From Euonymus europaeus (taxonomy: Eukaryota > Streptophyta > Magnoliopsida > Celastrales > Celastraceae), in the NCBI GenBank assembly GCA_963580455.1, contig OY756970.1, forward strand, positions 9,610,001 through 9,674,000: a stretch of DNA of 64,000 nt, read 5' to 3'. Below, in pieces: positions 22,831-36,395 of the stretch. A program made the translations under genes and the position numbers. The notes under the pieces are model-generated. The model worked only from the letters and a program-made list of their open reading frames with translations. It was not told where the DNA came from and searched no databases. Position 1 is the first letter of the stretch, and each line of letters starts with the position of its first letter.

Positions 22831-25800
22831 GACTATCAAAGTTACTCGGTGTACACTTTTTATTGTTCTTCTATGTCAAATTTTACGAGTATAAGCTTCC
22901 TATATTATTTCGATGCCAAAATACCAACTTTCATATGACAAATCGACAAAACCGTTTATAGCTCCTCCATAGAGTGAGTTGAGCAACTTCGAACTATCGA
23001 AGTTGCTCGGTGTACACTTTTTATTGTTCTTCTATGTCAAATTTTACGAGTACAAGCTTCCTAGATTATTTCGATGCCAAAACACCAACTTTCTTATGAC
23101 AAATAGACAAAACCATTTATAGCTCTTCCATAGAGTGAGTTGAGCAACTTCGGACTATCAAAGTTGCTCGGTGTACACTTTTTATTGTTTTTTCCGTCAA
23201 ATTTTACGAGTATATGCTTCCTGGATTATTTTGATGCCAAAACTCCAACTATCAATGACAAATGGACAAAACCGTTAAAAGCTACTTCATAGTGAGAGTT
23301 GAGCAATTCTGGATCGTCAAAGTTGCTCGGTGTACACTTTTTATTGTTCTTCTATGTCAAATTTTACGAGTATAAGCTTCCTAGATTATTTCGATGCCAA
23401 AACACCAACTTTCTTATGACAAATAGACAAAACCGTTTAGAGCTCCTCCATAGAGTGAGTTGAGCAACTTCGGACTATCAAAGTTGCTCGGTATACACTT
23501 TTTATTGTTCTTCTATGTCAAATTTTACGAGTATAAGCTTCCTAGATTATTTCGACGCGAAAACACCAACTTTCTTATGACAAATAGACAAAACCATTTA
23601 CAGCTCCTCCATAGAGTCAGTTGAGCAACTTCAAACTATTAAAGTTGCTCGGTGTACACTTTTTATTGTTCTTTTCTGTCAAATTTTACGATTATATGCT
23701 TCCTGGATTATTTTGATGCCAAAACCCCAACTATCAATGACAAATGGACAAAACCGTTAAAAGCTACTTCATAGTGAGAGTTGAGCAATTCTGGACCATC
23801 AAAGTTGCTCGGTGTACACTTTTTGTTGTTCTTCTATGTCAAATTTTACGAGTATAAGCTTCCTAGATTATTTCGATGCGAAAACACCAACTTTATAAGA
23901 CAAATAGACAAAAACGTTAAAAGATCCTACATAGAGATAGTTGAGGAACTTCGAATCATCAAAGTTGCTCGGTGTACACTTTTTATTGTTCTTTTCTGTC
24001 AAATTTTACGAGTATATGCTTCCTGGATTATTTTGATGCCAAAACTCCAACTATCAATGACAAATGGATAAAACCGTTAAACGCTACTTCATAGTGAGAG
24101 TTGAGCAAATCTGGACCATCAAAGTTGCTCGGTGTACACTTATTATTGTTCTTCTATGTCAAATTTTACGAGTATAAGCTTCCTAGATTATTTCGATGCC
24201 AAAACCCCAACTTTCTATGACAAATAGACAAAACCGTTTTAAGCTCCTCTATAAAGTGAGTTGAGCAATTTTGGACTATCAAAGTTGCTCGGTGTACACT
24301 TTTTATTATTCTTCTATGTAAAATTTTACGAGCATAAGCTTCCTAGATTATTTCGATGCCAAAACCCCAACTTTCCATGAAAAATTGAGAAAACCGTTTA
24401 AAGCTCCTCCATAGAGTCAGTTGAGGAACTTCGGACTATCAAAGTTGCTCGTTGTACACTTTTTATTGTTCTTCTATGTCAAATTTTACGAGTATAAGCT
24501 TCCTAGATTATTTCGATGCCAAAACCCTAACTTTCTATGACAAATGGAAAAAACCGTTTAAAGCTACTCCATAGACTGAGTTGAGCAACTTCGGACTATC
24601 AAAGTTGCTCGGTATACACTCTTTATTGTTCTTCTATGTCAAATTTTACGAGTATAAGCTTCCCAGATTATTTCGATGCGAAAACACCAACTTTATAAGA
24701 CAAATGAACAAAAACGTTAAAAGATCCTACATAGAGATAGTTGAGGAACTTCGAATCATCAAAGTTGCTCGGTGTACACTTTTTATTGTTCTTTTCTGTC
24801 CAATTTTACGAGTATATGCGTCCTGGATTATTTTGATGCCAAAACCCCAACTATCAATGACAAATGGACAAAACCGTTGAAAGCTACTTCATAGTGAGAG
24901 TTGAGCAATTATGGACCATCAAAGTTGCTCGATGTACACTTTTTATTGTTCTTCTATGTCAAATTTTACGAGTATAAGCTTCCTATATTATTTCGATGCC
25001 AAAATACCAACTTTCATATGACAAATCGACAAAACCGTTTATAGCTCCTCCATAGAGTGAGTTGAGCAACTTCGGACTATCAAAGTTGCTCGGTGTACAC
25101 CTTTTATTGTTCTTCTATGTCAAATTTTACGAGTATAAGCTTCCTAGATTATTTCGATGCCAAAACACCAACTTTCTTATGACAAATACACAAAACCGTT
25201 TGAAGCTCCTCCATAGAGTGAGTTGAGCATCTTTGGACTATCAAAGTTACTCGGTGTACACTTTTTATTGTTCTTCTATGTCAAATTTTACGAGTATAAG
25301 CTTCCTATATTATTTCGATGCCAAAATACCAACTTTCATATGACAAATCGACAAAACCGTTTATAGCTCCTCCATAGAGTGAGTTGAGCAACTTCGGACT
25401 ATCAAAGTTGCTCGGTGTACACTTTTTATTGTTCTTCTATGTCAAATTTTACGAGTATAAGCTTCCTAGATTATTTCGACGCGAAAACACCAACTTTCTT
25501 ATGACAAATAGACAAAACCATTTACAGCTCCTCCATAGAGTGAGTTGAGCAATTTCGAACTATCAAAGTTGCTCGGTGTACACTTTTTATTGTTCTTTTC
25601 TGTCAAATTTTACGAGTATATGCTTCCTGGATTATTTTGATGCCAAAACCCCAACTATCAATGACAAATGGACAAAACCGTTAAAAGCTACTTCATAGTG
25701 AGAGTTGAGCAATTCTGGACCATCAAAGTTGCTCGGTGTACACTTTTTGTTGTTCTTCTATGTCAAATTTTACGAGTATAAGCTTCCTAGATTATTTCGA

Positions 25801-27467
25801 TGCGAAAACACCAACTTTATAAGACAAATAGACAAAAACGTTAAAAGATCCTACATAGAGATAGTTGAGGAACTTCGAATCATCAAAGTTGCTCGGTGTA
25901 CACTTTTTATTGTTCTTTTCTGTCAAATTTTACGAGTATATGCTTCCTGGATTATTTTGATGCCAAAACTCCAACTATCAATGACAAATGGATAAAACCG
26001 TTAAACGCTACTTCATAGTGAGAGTTGAGCAAATCTGGACCATCAAAGTTGCTCGGTGTACACTTATTATTGTTCTTCTATGTCAAATTTTACGAGTATA
26101 AGCTTCCTAGATTATTTCGAAGCCAAAACCCCAACTTTCTATGACAAATAGACAAAACCGTTTTAAGCTCCTCTATAAAGTGAGTTGAGCAATTTTGGAC
26201 TATCAAAGTTGCTCGGTGTACACTTTTTATTATTCTTCTATGTAAAATTTTACGAGCATAAGCTTCCTAGATTATTTCGATGCCAAAACCCCAACTTTCC
26301 ATGAAAAATTGAGAAAACCGTTTAAAGCTCCTCCATAGAGTCAGTTGAGGAACTTCGGACTATCAAAGTTGCTCGTTGTACACTTTTTATTGTTCTTCTA
26401 TGTCAAATTTTACGAGTATAAGCTTCCTAGATTATTTCGATGCCAAAACCCTAACTTTCTATGACAAATGGAAAAAACCGTTTAAAGCTACTCCATAGAC
26501 TGAGTTGAGCAACTTCGGACTATCAAAGTTGCTCGGTATACACTCTTTATTGTTCTTCTATGTCAAATTTTACGAGTATAAGCTTCCCAGATTATTTCGA
26601 TGCGAAAACACCAACTTTATAAGACAAATGAACAAAAACGTTAAAAGATCCTACATAGAGATAGTTGAGGAACTTCGAATCATCAAAGTTGCTCGGTGTA
26701 CACTTTTTATTGTTCTTTTCTGTCCAATTTTACGAGTATATGCGTCCTGGATTATTTTGATGCCGAAACCCCAACTATCAATGACAAATGGACAAAACCG
26801 TTGAAAGCTACTTCATAGTGAGAGTTGAGCAATTATGAACCATCAAAGTTGCTCGATGTACACTTTTTATTGTTCTTCTATGTCAAATTTTACGAGTATA
26901 AGCTTCCTATATTATTTCGATGCCAAAATACCAACTTTCATATGACAAATCGACAAAACCGTTTATAGCTCCTCCATAGAGTGAGTTGAGCAACTTCGGA
27001 CTATCAAAGTTGCTCGGTGTACACTTTTTATTGTTCTTCTATGTCAAATTTTACGAGTATAAGCTTCCTAGATTATTTCGATGCCAAAACACCAACTTTC
27101 TTATGACAAATACACAAAACCGTTTGAAGCTCCTCCATAGAGTGAGTTGAGCATCTTTGGACTATCAAAGTTACTCGGTGTACACTTTTTATTGTTCTTC
27201 TATGTCAAATTTTACGAGTATAAGCTTCCTATATTATTTCGATGCCAAAATACCAAATTTCATATGACAAATCGGCAAAACCGTTTATAGCTCCTCCATA
27301 GAGTGAGTTGAGCAACTTCGGACTATCAAAGTTGCTCGGTGTACACTTTTTATTGTTCTTCTATGTCAAATTTTACGAGTATAAGCTTCCTAGATTATTT
27401 CGACGCGAAAACACCAACTTTCTTATGACAAATAGACAAAACCATTTACAGCTCCTCCATAGAGTGA

Positions 27468-27627
27468 GTTGAGCAATTTCGAACTATCAAAGTTGCTCGG
27501 TGTACACTTTTTATTGTTCTTTTCTGTCAAATTTTACGAGTATATGCTTCCTGGATTATTTTGATGCCAAAACCCCAACTATCAATGACAAATGGACAAA
27601 ACCGTTAAAAGCTACTTCATAGTGAGA
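27468..27627 (+). repeat. Representative class B satellite monomer (160 bp)
   Basis: Class B is recognised by CTTTTCTGTCAAATTTTACG, GAGTATATGCTTCCTGGATT (HindIII site lost: ATGCTT instead of AAGCTT), CCCCAACTATCAATGACAAA and AAAAGCTACTTCATAGTGAG. The following unit begins GAGTTGAGCAATTCTGGACC. In this example a B is followed by a C (27628-27787) and then another B. Confidence 0.85.
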
Positions 27628-27787
27628 GTTGAGCAATTCTGGACCATCAAAGTTGCTCGGTGTACACTTTTTGTTGTTCTTCTATGTCAAATTTTACGAG
27701 TATAAGCTTCCTAGATTATTTCGATGCGAAAACACCAACTTTATAAGACAAATAGACAAAAACGTTAAAAGATCCTACATAGAGATA
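27628..27787 (+). repeat. Representative class C satellite monomer (160 bp)
   Basis: Class C is recognised by TTTCGATGCGAAAACACC (GCG instead of GCC, giving a short TTTCG/CGAAA inverted repeat), AACTTTATAAGACAAATGG and AAAAGATCC followed by an A-rich GAGATAGTTGAGGAAC junction. In most cases a class B monomer follows it, so C-B behaves as a dimeric module. Later in the array a sub-variant with TTTAAAACATAAATGG or TTTAAAAAATAAATGG replaces TTTATAAG. Confidence 0.85.
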
Positions 27788-27929
27788 GTTGAGGAACTTC
27801 GAATCATCAAAGTTGCTCGGTGTACACTTTTTATTGTTCTTTTCTGTCAAATTTTACGAGTATATGCTTCCTGGATTATTTTGATGCCAAAACTCCAACT
27901 ATCAATGACAAATGGACAAAACCGTTAAA

Positions 27930-30060
27930 AGCTACTTCATAGTGAGAGTTGAGCAACTCTGGACCATCAAAGTTGCTCGGTGTACACTTTTTATTGTTCT
28001 TCTATGTCAAATTTTACGAGTATAAGCTTCCTAGATTATTTCGATGCCAAAACACCAACTTTCTTATGACAAATAGACAAAACCGTTTATAGCTCCTCCA
28101 TAGAGTGAGTTGAGCAACTTCGGACTATCAAAGTTGCTCGGTGTACACTTTTTATTGTTCTTCTATGTCAAATTTTACGAGTATAAGCTTCCTAGATTAT
28201 TTCGATGTCAAAACACCAACTTTCTTATGACAAATAGACAAAACCATTTATAGCTCCTCCATAGAGTGAGTTGAGCAACTTCGGACTATCAAAGTTGCTC
28301 GGTGTACACTTTCTATTGTTCTTAAATGTCAAATTTTACGAGTATAAGCTTCCTAGATTATTTCGATGCCAAAACACCAACTTTCTTATGACAAATAGAC
28401 AAAACCGTTTATAGCTCCTCCATAGAGTGAGTTGAGCAATTTCGGACTATCAAAGTTGCTCAATGTACACTTTTTATTGTTCTTTTCTGTCAAATTTTAC
28501 GAGTATATGCTTCCTGGATTATTTTGATGCCAAAACCACAACTATCAATGGCAAATGGACAAAACTGTTAAAAGCTACTTCATAGTGAGAGTTGAGCAAT
28601 TCTTGACCATCATAGTTGCTCGGTGTACACTTTTTATTGTTCTTCTATGTCAAATTTTACGAGTATAAGCTTCCCTGATAATTTCGATGCGAAAACACCA
28701 ACTTTAAAACATAAATGGACAAAAACGTTAAAAGATCCTCCATAGAGATAGTTGAGGAACTTCGAATCATCAAAGTTGCGCGGTATACACTTTTTATTGT
28801 TCTTTTCTGTCAAATTTTACGAGTATATGCTTCCAGAATTATTTCGATGCCAATACACCAACTTTCTTATGACAAATAGACAAAAACGTATATAGCTCCT
28901 CCATAGAGTGAGTTAAGCAACTTCGGACTATCAAAGTTGCTCGGTGTACACTTTTTATTGTTCTTCTATGTCAAATTTTACGAGTATTCTTCTATGTCAA
29001 ATTTTACGAGTATAAGCTTCCAAGATTATTTCGATGCCAAAACCCCAACTTTCGATAACAAATGGGCAAAACAGTTTATAGCTCCTCCATAGATTGAGTT
29101 GAGCAACTTCGGACTATCAAAGTTGCTCGGTGTACACTCTTTACTGTTCTTCTATGTCAAATTTTACGTGTATAAGCTTCCTAGATTATTTCGATGCGAA
29201 AACACCAACTTTATAAGACAAATGAACAAAAACGTTAAAAGATCCTCCATAGAGATAGTTGAGGAAATTCGAATAATCAAAGTTGCTCGGTGTAAACTTT
29301 TTATTGTTCTTTTCTGTCAAATTTTACGAGTATATGCTTCCTGGATTATTTTGATGCCAAAACCCCAACTATCAATGACAAATGGACAAAATCGTTAAAA
29401 GCTACTTCGTAGCGAGAGTTGAGCAATTCCGGACTATCAAAGTTGCTCGGTGTACAGTTTTTATTGTTCTTCTATGTCAAATTTTACGAGTCTATGCTTC
29501 CTGGATTATTTTGATGCCAAAACCCCAACTATCAATGAAAAATGGACAAAACCGTTAAAAGCTACTTCATAGTGAGAGTTGAACTATTCTGGACCATCAA
29601 AGTTGCTCGGTGTACACTTTTTATTGTTCTTCTATGTCAAATTTTATGAGTATAAGCTTCCTAGATTATTTCGATGCCGAAACACCAACTTTCTTATGAC
29701 AAATTGACAAAACCGTTTATAGCTCCTCCATAGAGTGAGTTGAGCAACTTCGGACTATCAAAGTTGCACGGTGTACACTTTTTATTGTTCTTCTATGTCA
29801 AATTTTACGAGTATAAGCTTCCTTGATAATTTCGATGTGAAAACACCAACTTTAAAACATAAATGGACAAAAACGTTAAAGATCCTCCATAGAGATAGTT
29901 GAGGAACTTTGAATCATCAAAGTTGCGCGGTATACACTTTTTATTGTTCTTTTCTGTTACGAGTATATGCTTCCTGGATTATTTTGATGCCAAAATCCCA
30001 ACTATCAATGACAAATGGACAAAACCTGTAAAAGCTACTTCATAGTGAGAGTTGAGCAAT
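27930..30060 (+). repeat. Segment duplicated about 9.33 kb downstream (copy 1)
   Basis: About 2.1 kb aligning to roughly 37260-39390 at an offset of 9328 bp. Shared rarities include GAACTCTGGACC or GCAACTCTGGACC (27952/37280), TTCCCTGATAATTTCG (28671/37999), the 26-bp duplication, CGTGTATAAGC (29167/38495) and a deletion giving TTCTGTTACGAG (29952/39281). Moderately diverged, so older than the local tandem blocks. Confidence 0.82.
28961..29012 (+). repeat. 26-bp internal tandem duplication inside one monomer
   Basis: A 26-base segment starting TTCTTCTATGTCAAATTTTA is present twice in a row (28961-28986 and 28987-29012), making one over-long monomer. The same rare event is found at 38289-38340, exactly 9328 bp away. 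Confidence 0.9.
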
Positions 30061-30479
30061 TCCGGACCATCAAAATTGCTCGGTGTACACTTTTTATTGT
30101 TTTTCTATGTCAAATTTTACGAGTATAAGCTTCCTAGATTAATATCGATGCCAAAACACCAACTTTCTTATGACAAATAGACAAAACCGTTTATAGCTCG
30201 TCCATAGAGTGAGTTGAGCAACTTTGAACTATCAAAGTTGCTCGGTGTACACTTTTTATTGTTCTTCTATGTCAAATTTTACGAGTATAAGCTTCCTAGA
30301 TTATTTAGATGCCAAAACACGAACTTTCTTATGACAAATAGACAAAACCGTTTATAGCTCCTCCATAGAGTGAGTTGAGCAACTTCGGACTATCAAAGTT
30401 GCACGATGTACACTTTTTATTGTTCTTCTATGTCAAAATTTACGAGTATATGCTTCCTGTATTATTTGGATGCCAAAAC

Positions 30480-31530
30480 CCCAACTATCAATGACAAATG
30501 GGCAAAACCGGTAAAAGCTACTTTATAGTGAGAGTTGAGCAATTCTGGACCATCAAAGTTGCTCGGTGTACACTTTTTATTGTTCTTATATGTCAAATTT
30601 TACGAGTATAAGCTTCCTAGATTATTTCGATGCCAAAACACCAACTTTCTTATGACAAATAGACAAAACCGTTTATAGCTCATCCATAGAGTGAGTTGAG
30701 TAACTTCGAACTATCTAAGTTGCTCGATGTACACTTTTTATTGTTCTTCTATGTCAAATTTTATGAGTATAAGCTTCCTAGATTATTTAGATGCCAAAAC
30801 ACCAACTTTCTTATGACAAATAGACAAAACCGTTTATTGCTCCTCCATAGAGTGAGTTGAGCAACTTCGGACTATCAAAGTTGCACGGTGTACAATTTTT
30901 ATTGTTCTTCTATGTCAAATTTTACGAGTATAAGCTTCCTTGATAATTTCGATGCGAAAACACCAACTTTAAAACATAAATGGACAAAAACGTTAAAATA
31001 TCCTCTATAGAGATAGTTGAGGAACATCGAATCGTCAAAGTTGCGCGATATACACTTTTTATTGTTCTTTTCTGTCAAAATTTACGAGTATATGCTTCCT
31101 GGATTATTTTGATACCCAAACCCCAACTATCAATGACAAATGGGCAAAACCGGTAAAAGCTACTTTATAGTGAGAGTTGAGCAATTCTGGACCATCAAAG
31201 TTGCTCGGTGTACACTTTTTATTGTTCTTCTATGTCAAATTTTACGAGTATAAGCTTCCTAGATTATTTCGATGCCAAAACACCAACTTTCTTATGAAAA
31301 ATAGACAAAACCGTTTATAGCTCGTCCATAGAGTGAGTTGAGCAACTTCGAACTATCTAAGTTGCTCGATGTACACTTTTTATTGTTCTTCTATGTCAAA
31401 TTTTACGAGTATAAGCTTCCTAGATTATTTAGATGCCAAAACACCAACTTTCTTATGACAAATAGACAAAACCGTTTATTGCTCCTCCATAGAGTGAGTT
31501 GAGCAACTTCGGACTATCAAAGTTGCACGG
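30480..31530 (+). repeat. Local 4-mer repeat of about 643 bp
   Basis: The variant pair GGGCAAAACCGGTAAAAGC then TTTATAGTGAG occurs near 30500 and again near 31142. The variant TATCTAAGTTGCTCGATG follows near 30713 and 31354. Spacing is about 642 bp, four monomers. Confidence 0.75.
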
Positions 31531-33189
31531 TGTACAATTTTTATTGTTCTTCTATGTCAAATTTTACGAGTATAAGCTTCCTAGATTATTTCGATGTGAA
31601 AACACCAACTTTATAAGACAAATGGACAAAAACGTTAAAAGATCCTCCATAGAGATAGTTGAGGAACCTCGAATCATAAAAGTTGAGCGGTATATTCTTC
31701 TTCTTGTTCTTTTCTTTCAAATTTTATGAGTATATGCTTCCTGAATTATTTTGTTCCCAAAACCCCAATTATCAATGACAAATGGACAAAACCGTTAAAA
31801 GCTACTTCATAGTGAGAGTTGAGCAATTCTGGACCATCACAGTTGCTCGGTGTACACTTTTTATTGTTCTTCTATGTCAAATTTTACGAGTATAAGCTTC
31901 CTAGATTATTTAGATGCCAAAACACCAACTTTCTTATGACAAATAGACAAAACCGTTTATAGCTCCTCCATAGAGTGAGTTGAGCAACTTCGGACTATCA
32001 AAGTTGCTCGGTGTACACTTTTTATTGTTCTTCTATGTCAAATTTTACGAGTATAAGCTTCCTAGATTATTTTGATGCCAAAACACCAACTTTCTTATGA
32101 CAAATAGACAAAATCGTTTATAGCTCCTCCATAGAGTGAGTTGAGCAACTTCGGACTTTCAAAGTTGCTCGGTGTACACTTTTTATTGTTCTTCTATATC
32201 AAATTTTACGAGTATAAGCTTCCTAGATTATTTCGATGCCAAAACCCCGACTTTCTATGACAAATGGAGAAAACCGTTTAAAGCTCCTCCATAGAGTGAC
32301 TTGAGCAACTTCGGACCATCAAAGTTGCTCGGTGTACACTCTTTATTGTTCTTCTATGTCAAATTTTATGAGTATAAGCTTCCTAGATTATTTCGATGTG
32401 AAAACACCAACTTTATAAGACAAATAGACAAAAACGTTAAAAGATCCTACATAGAGATAGTTGAGGAACTTCGAATCATCAAAGTTGCTCGGTATACACT
32501 TTTTATTGTTCTTCTATGTCAAATTTTACGAGTATAAGCTTCCTATATTATTTAGATGCCAAAATACCAACTTTCATATGACAAATCGACAAAACCGTTT
32601 ATATCTCCTCCATAGAGTGAGTTGAGCAACTTCGGACTATCAAAGTTGCTCGGTGTACACTTTTTATTGTTCTTCTATGTCAAATTTTACGAGTATAAGC
32701 TTCCTAGATTATTTCGATGCCAAAACACCAACTTTCTTATGACAAATAGACAAAACCATTTATAGCTCCTCCATAGAGTGAGTTGAGCAACTTCGGACTA
32801 TCAAAGTTGCTCGGTGTACACTTTTTATTGTTTTTTCCGTCAAATTTTACGAGTATATGCTTCCTGGATTATTTTGATGCCAAAACTCCAACTATCAATG
32901 ACAAATGGACAAAACCGTTAAAAGCTACTTCATAGTGAGAGTTGAGCAATTCTGGATCGTCAAAGTTGCTCGGTGTACACTTTTTATTGTTCTTCTATGT
33001 CAAATTTTACGAGTATAAGCTTCCTAGATTATTTCGATGCCAAAACACCAACTTTCTTATGACAAATAGACAAAACCGTTTAGAGCTCCTCCATAGACTG
33101 AGTTGAGCAACTTCGGACTATCAAAGTTGCTCGGTATACACTTTTTATTGTTCTTCTATGTCAAATTTTACGAGTATAAGCTTCCTAGA

Positions 33190-36100
33190 TTATTTTGACG
33201 CGAAAACACCAACTTTCTTATGACAAATAGACAAAACCATTTACAGCTCCTCCATAGAGTCAGTTGAGCAACTTCAAACTATTAAAGTTGCTCGGTGTAC
33301 ACTTTTTATTGTTCTTTTCTGTCAAATTTTACGAGTATATGCTTCCTGGATTATTTTGATGCCAAAACCCCAACTATCAATGACAAATGGACAAAACCGT
33401 TAAAAGCTACTTCATAGTGAGAGTTGAGCAATTCTGGACCATCAAAGTTGCTCGGTGTACACTTTTTATTGTTCTTCTATGTCAAATTTTACTAGTATTA
33501 GCTTCCTAGATTATTTCGATGCCGAAACACCAACTTTCTTATGACAAATTGACAAAACCGTTTATAGCTCCTCCATAGAGTGTGTTGAGCAACTTCGGAC
33601 TATCAAAGTTGCACGGTGTACACTTTTTATTGTTCTTCTATGTCACATTTTACGAGTATAAGCTTCCTAGATTATTTCGATGCGAAAACACCAACTTTAT
33701 AAGACAAATAGACAAAAACGTTAAAAGATCCTACATAGAGATAGTTGAGGAACTTCGAATCATCAAAGTTGCTCGGTGTACACTTTTTATTGTTCTTCTA
33801 TGTCAAATTTTACCAGTATAAGCTTCATAGATTATTTCGATGCCAAAACACTAACTTTCTTATGGCAAATAGACAAAACCAATTATAGCTCCTCCATAGA
33901 GTGAGTTCAGCAACTTCGGACTATCAAAGTTGCTCGGTGTACACTTATTATTGTTCTTCTATGTCAAATTTTACGAGTATAAGCTTCCTAGATTATTTCG
34001 ATGCCAAAACCCCAACTTTCTATGACAAATAGACAAAACCGTTTTAAGCTCCTCTATAAAGTGAGTTGAGCAATTTTGGACTATCAAAGTTGCTCGGTGT
34101 ACACTTTTTATTATTCTTCTATGTAAAATTTTACGAGCATAAGCTTCCTAGATTATTTCGATGCCAAAACTCTAACTTTCTATGACAAATGGAAAAAACC
34201 GTTTAAAGCTCCTCCATAGACTGAGTTGAGCAACTTCGGACTATCAAAGTTGCTCGGTATACACTCTTTATTGTTTTTCTATGTCAAATTTTACGAGTAT
34301 AAGCTTCCTAGATTATTTCGATGCGAAAACACCAACTTTATAAGACAAATGAACAAAAACGTTAAAAGATCCTACATAGAGATAGTTGAGGAACTTCAAA
34401 TCATCAAAGTTGCTCGGTGTACACTTTTTATTGTTCTTTTCTGTCCAATTTTACGAGTATATGCTTCCTGGATTATTTCGATGCCAAAATACCAACTTTC
34501 ATATGACAAATCGACAAAACCGTTTATAGCTCCTCCATAGAGTGAGTTGAGCAACTTCGGACTATCAAAGTTGCTCGGTGTACACTTTTTATTGTTCTTC
34601 TATGTCAAATTTTACGAGTATAAGCTTCCTAGATTATTTCGATGCCAAAACACCAACTTTCTTATGACAAATAGACAAAACCGTTTGAAGCTCCTCCATA
34701 GAGTGAGTTGAGCATCTTTGGACTATCAAAGTTACTCGGTGTACACTTTTTATTGTTCTTCTATGTCAAATTTTACGAGTATAAGCTTCCTAGATTATTT
34801 CGACGCGAAAACACCAACTTTCTTATGACAAATAGACAAAACCATTTACAGCTCCTCCATAGAGTGAGTTGAGCAATTTCGAACTATCAAAGTTGCTCGG
34901 TGTACACTTTTTATTGTTCTTTTCTGTCAAATTTTACGAGTATATGCGTCCTGGATTATTTTGATGCCAAAATCCCAACTATCAATGACAAATGGACAAA
35001 ACCGTTAAAAGCTACTTCATAGTGAGAGTTGAGCAATTCTGGACCATCAAAGTTGCTCGGTGTACACTTTTTATTGTTCTTCTATGTCAAATTTTACTAG
35101 TATTAGCTTCCTAGATTATTTCGATGCCGAAACACCAACTTTCTTATGACAAATTGACAAAACCGTTTATAGCTCCTCCATAGAGTGTGTTGAGCAACTT
35201 CGGACTATCAAAGTTGCACGGTGTACACTTTTTATTGTTCTTCTATGTCACATTTTACGAGTATAAGCTTCCTAGATTATTTCGATGCGAAAACACCAAC
35301 TTTATAAGACAAATAGACAAAAACGTTAAAAGATCCTACATAGAGATAGTTGAGGAACTTCGAATCATCAAAGTTGCTCGGTGTACACTTTTTATTGTTC
35401 TTCTATGTCAAATTTTACCAGTATAAGCTTCATAGATTATTTCGATGCCAAAACACTAACTTTCTTATGGCAAATAGACAAAACCAATTATAGCTCCTCC
35501 ATAGAGTGAGTTCAGCAACTTCGGACTATCAAAGTTGCTCGGTGTACACTTTTTATTGTTCTTCTATGTCAAATTTTACGAGTATAAGCTTCCTAGATTA
35601 TTTCGATGCCAAAACCCCAACTTTCTATGACAAATAGACAAAACCGTTTTAAGCTCCTCTATAAAGTGAGTTGAGCAATTTTGGACTATCAAAGTTGCTC
35701 GGTGTACACTTTTTATTATTCTTCTATGTAAAATTTTACGAGCATAAGCTTCCTAGATTATTTCGATGCCAAAACTCTAACTTTCTATGACAAATGGAAA
35801 AAACCGTTTAAAGCTCCTCCATAGACTGAGTTGAGCAACTTCGGACTATCAAAGTTGCTCGGTATACACTCTTTATTGTTTTTCTATGTCAAATTTTACG
35901 AGTATAAGCTTCCTAGATTATTTCGATGCGAAAACACCAACTTTATAAGACAAATGAACAAAAACGTTAAAAGATCCTACATAGAGATAGTTGAGGAACT
36001 TCGAATCATCAAAGTTGCTCGGTGTACACTTTTTATTGTTCTTTTCTGTCCAATTTTACGAGTATATGCTTCCTGGATTATTTCGATGCCAAAATACCAA

Positions 36101-36395
36101 CTTTCATATGACAAATCGACAAAACCGTTTATAGCTCCTCCATAGAGTGAGTTGAGCAACTTCGGACTATCAAAGTTGCTCGGTGTACACTTTTTATTGT
36201 TCTTCTATGTCAAATTTTACGAGTATAAGCTTCCTAGATTATTTCGATGCCAAAACACCAACTTTCTTATGACAAATAGACAAAACCGTTTGAAGCTCCT
36301 CCATAGAGTGAGTTGAGCATCTTTGGACTATCAAAGTTACTCGGTGTACACTTTTTATTGTTCTTCTATGTCAAATTTTACGAGTATAAGCTTCC
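33190..36395 (+). repeat. Higher-order repeat: 1605-bp (10-mer) unit, two copies
   Basis: Copies of about 33190-34790 and 34795-36395 share, at a 1605-bp offset, a TTTTACTAGTATTAGC monomer (33488/35093), a GTGTGTTGAGCAAC junction (33580/35185), a TGTCACATTTTACG variant (33640/35245) and a TTTTACCAGTATAAGC variant. The start and end points are estimated from where the private variants stop matching. Confidence 0.85.

Larger units (their letters stand above)
23450..27910 (+). repeat. Higher-order repeat: 1924-bp (12-mer) unit, about 2.3 copies
   Basis: Near-identical copies lie at about 23450-25373, 25374-27297 and 27298-27910 (partial). Diagnostic variants repeat at exactly 1924-bp offsets: for example the class C unit with TTTTTGTTGTTC after GTGTACAC (about 23820, 25744, 27668) and the rare CATGAAAAATTGAG stretch (about 24375, 26299). 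The first two copies differ at only a handful of positions by eye. They contain the uninterrupted equivalent of the retrotransposon insertion site (about 25226 and 27150). Confidence 0.9.

Noticed and set aside
27629..27928. Repeated small ORFs (60-104 codons) on the + strand throughout the satellite
   Set aside because: They lie inside tandem satellite monomers, mostly use TTG or GTG as start, differ only as the satellite differs, and match no protein domain I know. Treated as chance open frames.
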